Assembly (NCBI GenBank): GCA_946887345.1 | Contig: CAMPKR010000126.1 | Span: forward strand, 1-7,254 | DNA: 7,254 nt | From: an uncultured Bacteroidota bacterium | Lineage (GTDB): Bacteria > Bacteroidota > Bacteroidia > Chitinophagales > Chitinophagaceae | Reading direction: 5' to 3' | Shown: piece by piece, positions 5,496-7,254 of the stretch | How positions within the stretch are numbered: position 1 is the first letter of the stretch | Layout: the number at the start of each line of letters is the position of its first letter | Position numbers and translations under genes: made by a program | The notes under the pieces: generated by a model | What the model was told of the DNA's origin: nothing | Seen by the model: the letters and a program-made list of their open reading frames with translations, nothing else | Databases searched by the model: none

Positions 5496-7088
5496 ATGAA
5501 TATGAAAAGAATGATCGTAGTAATTGCAGCCATGTTATTCTCACTGGGAATGAAGGCGCAGTCGCTGGATGATGGAATTAAGATGTATCACTACGAGCGC
5601 TACCAGACAGCTCGTGGCATACTGGAACCCCTGGCTGCAAGTAATGCACAGGCCAACTACTATGTGGGGCTGGCACAGATAGGACAGGGCGAACTGGAAG
5701 CTGCAAAAGCTACTTTTAATAAATACACAACGGACCCAGCCAATATTTCGGGCCTGGCAAGGGTTGCCTTTGAGCAAAAGAAAGTAGCCGAGGGTAACAA
5801 AATAGCTGAGAACGTAGCCGGCCTGGCCAAGAAAAAGGATTGGGAACCGCTGAGGTATGCTGCTGATGCTATCACCTATACTGAGGGCGGTAATTACCAG
5901 CAGGCAATTACGTGGTATAAGAAAGCACTGACCATAGAGCCTAATAACGAATGGCTGCTGTTGGGCCTGGGTGATGCACAAAGGGCATGGGCCCGCGTAA
6001 ACCATTCAGGTAGCGGCGATGCGATGTCCAACTATGAAAAAATAGTGGGTTTTAACCCTAAGAACTCCCTGGTATATTCAAGGATAGGAAGCCTGTGGTA
6101 TGCAGCGACAACTTACAAGCTGGCCCAGGAAAACTTTGATAAAGCTATAGAGGCTGATCCGGAGAACCCGATCCCTTACCGTGAACTGGCTAATGCTTAC
6201 CAGCGCCAGGGTAATTATGAGAAAGCGAAGGAAGCTATTGAAAAATACCGTGCAAAATCTGATAAGAATGCTGACGTAGAGCGTCAGTATCTTGACCTGC
6301 TGTACCTCTCTAAAGACTATACAAAAGCGATAGGCGGAGCCAGGGAACTACTGAAAGGTGGTGCGAAGAACCCGGGCATACATGGCATACTGGGTGCGAG
6401 CCTTTATGAAGCAGGCGATACTACAACTGTAGATGAAGCGGCGAAGGAATATGGTATCTACATCCGCACAAAGGATACGAACAAGATCACTGCCCAGGAC
6501 TACATTACTTACGGCAACATTTTGCTGCGCAACAAGCAAACAGATTCGGCTACCAGGTATTTCAATGTAGGTCTGTCAAAAGATACTACCGCAGACAAGT
6601 CAAGGCTGTATCGCGAAATAGCTGAAGGCTTTAAAGGGGCAAAGGAATACAAGACCGCTGCTGTATGGCTGAGCAAGCTGGCCGCTGAAGGCAAGGCAAC
6701 TGCAACAGATTATTTTTACTATGGTTACTACAACTTTGTAACAGAGGGTATAGATACAGCAGCAAAAGCTTTTGAGGAAATGGAGACGAAATTCCCTGAT
6801 CAGCCGGTGGCAACGCTTTACCGTGGTCGTGTAGCTGCTGCGATAGACAGCAATGCCAAGACGGGAGCTGCCATACCTCACTACGAAAAATGGCTTGCTA
6901 TACCTGATAGTGATAAGTACACCAAGAAGAAGCCTGACCTGATGAATGCTTACCAGTACCTTGCTTTCTACTATTATAACAAGGGTGATAAGGCAAACAT
7001 GAAAAAGTACCTGGATGAGATAGAAAAGCTGGAGCCAACCAACTCCTTCCTGAAACAACTGAGGGATGCAGAGAAGACAATGAAATAA
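5496..7088 (+). CDS. Secreted or periplasmic tetratricopeptide-repeat protein
   Basis: A 530-residue exported protein built almost entirely of TPR-type helical pairs, which act as scaffolds for protein binding; no catalytic domain is visible. The signal peptide has a basic start (MNMKR), a hydrophobic core (IVVIAAMLFSLG) and a likely cleavage after Met-Lys-Ala, before Gln22. TPR-like units are recognisable at about 53-83 (ANYYVGLAQIGQGELEAA), 117-150, 152-188, 192-222, 226-256, 260-290, 334-362, 368-397, 404-434 and 484-515, with the usual pattern of small residues and a Pro near unit ends (IEPNN, ADPENP, LEPTN). A second in-frame Met at 5502 is an alternative start; either gives a signal peptide. 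It lies 105 bp after the PstS-like gene and is the last gene before a terminator. The arrangement suggests that it is a periplasmic partner of that lipoprotein, but this is inference. Confidence 0.92.
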   Translation: MNMKRMIVVIAAMLFSLGMKAQSLDDGIKMYHYERYQTARGILEPLAASNAQANYYVGLAQIGQGELEAAKATFNKYTTDPANISGLARVAFEQKKVAEGNKIAENVAGLAKKKDWEPLRYAADAITYTEGGNYQQAITWYKKALTIEPNNEWLLLGLGDAQRAWARVNHSGSGDAMSNYEKIVGFNPKNSLVYSRIGSLWYAATTYKLAQENFDKAIEADPENPIPYRELANAYQRQGNYEKAKEAIEKYRAKSDKNADVERQYLDLLYLSKDYTKAIGGARELLKGGAKNPGIHGILGASLYEAGDTTTVDEAAKEYGIYIRTKDTNKITAQDYITYGNILLRNKQTDSATRYFNVGLSKDTTADKSRLYREIAEGFKGAKEYKTAAVWLSKLAAEGKATATDYFYYGYYNFVTEGIDTAAKAFEEMETKFPDQPVATLYRGRVAAAIDSNAKTGAAIPHYEKWLAIPDSDKYTKKKPDLMNAYQYLAFYYYNKGDKANMKKYLDEIEKLEPTNSFLKQLRDAEKTMK

Positions 7089-7122
7089 CCTCACCCCGGC
7101 CCTCTCCATAAATGGAGAGGGA
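7089..7122. repeat. C-rich hairpin element, relative of the 3831-3924 copies
   Basis: The element starts at the first base after the TAA of the TPR gene, with CCTCACCCC as in the copy at 3830. Its hairpin has 10-bp arms, CCCTCTCCAT (7100-7109) and ATGGAGAGGG (7112-7121), around AA. Relative to copy 1 it is a little shorter in the C and G runs. It has no T tract of its own. Confidence 0.85.
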
Positions 7123-7138
7123 GGAATTGATATTGAAG

Positions 7139-7168
7139 AGCCACCTTTTGTGAGGTGGCTTTTTTTGT
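7139..7168 (+). terminator. Intrinsic terminator after the TPR gene
   Basis: Perfect 8-bp stem AGCCACCT (7139-7146) with AGGTGGCT (7153-7160), a 6-nt loop, and an unbroken run of eight T residues ending at 7167. It lies 50 bp after the stop codon and would end transcripts of the small membrane protein, PstS-like and TPR group. Confidence 0.93.
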
Positions 7169-7180
7169 TTGCTTCAGCCT

Positions 7181-7240
7181 GGTCGCATGTGCGACCCACC
7201 CCGGCCTCGTGCCTCGGCCACCCCTCCCTGCGAGGAGGGG
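7181..7240. repeat. Composite palindromic repeat near the window end
   Basis: Two hairpins lie close together. GGTCGCA (7181-7187) pairs with TGCGACC (7190-7196) around TG, and CCCCTCC (7221-7227) pairs with GGAGGGG (7234-7240) around 6 nt. Between them is a GC-rich stretch with two GCCTCG motifs. The CACCCCGGCC segment at 7197-7206 resembles the start of the element at 7089. It lies beyond the terminator and may continue past the window. Confidence 0.7.
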
Positions 7241-7254
7241 AGTCGGTGTTGGTT

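Noticed and set aside
5541..6005. 154-codon frame on the - strand
   Set aside because: Antisense to the TPR gene, with no supporting signals; the sense frame has a full signal peptide and TPR pattern.
6600..7199. 199-codon frame on the - strand
   Set aside because: It crosses the terminator and the hairpin element and is antisense to the TPR gene; composition is that of a shadow frame.

Overview
The window looks like chromosomal DNA from a Bacteroidota bacterium, most likely a relative of Chitinophagaceae. The reasons are: -7 boxes of the Bacteroidota type (TAnnTTTG) in front of genes, almost no Shine-Dalgarno sequences, a secreted protein whose predicted mature form begins right after an Ala-Gln junction, protein families typical of the phylum, and intergenic DNA full of short palindromic and tandem repeats. 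The assignment is an inference from reading, not from a database comparison.

Layout. Positions 1-1580 (+) hold most of an M3-family zinc oligoendopeptidase; its true start lies outside the window. It converges on a PfkB-family sugar/nucleoside kinase (1730-2650, -), and one perfect hairpin with A and T tracts (about 1663-1694) can end transcription from both sides. The kinase is divergent from a MurU-like sugar-1-phosphate nucleotidyltransferase (2748-3461, +). Then comes a 615-bp stretch without a credible gene (3462-4076). It contains an array of ten GTGC boxes spaced alternately 10 and 11 bp, a 12-bp palindrome, and a 47-bp hairpin element present as two tandem copies. The last block is a co-oriented trio: a small two-helix membrane protein (4077-4322), a PstS-like phosphate-binding-type lipoprotein (4485-5390) and a secreted TPR protein (5496-7088). 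It ends in a strong intrinsic terminator (7139-7168). Further hairpin repeats occupy 7089-7122 and 7181-7240.

How the genes may work together. The first three genes look like housekeeping functions (peptide turnover, sugar or nucleoside phosphorylation, nucleotide-sugar synthesis or cell-wall recycling) and show no obvious shared pathway. The last three are all predicted to be membrane-bound or exported, and probably act together at the cell envelope. The PstS-like lipoprotein has no pstC, pstA, pstB or phoU gene beside it, so it is unlikely to belong to a standard phosphate ABC importer encoded here. In other Bacteroidota such a gene often sits with a TPR gene behind exbB/exbD/tonB genes; that is recollected family context, and those genes are not in this window.

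I found no mobile-element genes, CRISPR array, RNA gene or defence system. The coding content is ordinary. What stands out is the density and variety of short repeats in the intergenic spaces, above all the helically phased GTGC array at 3478-3582.
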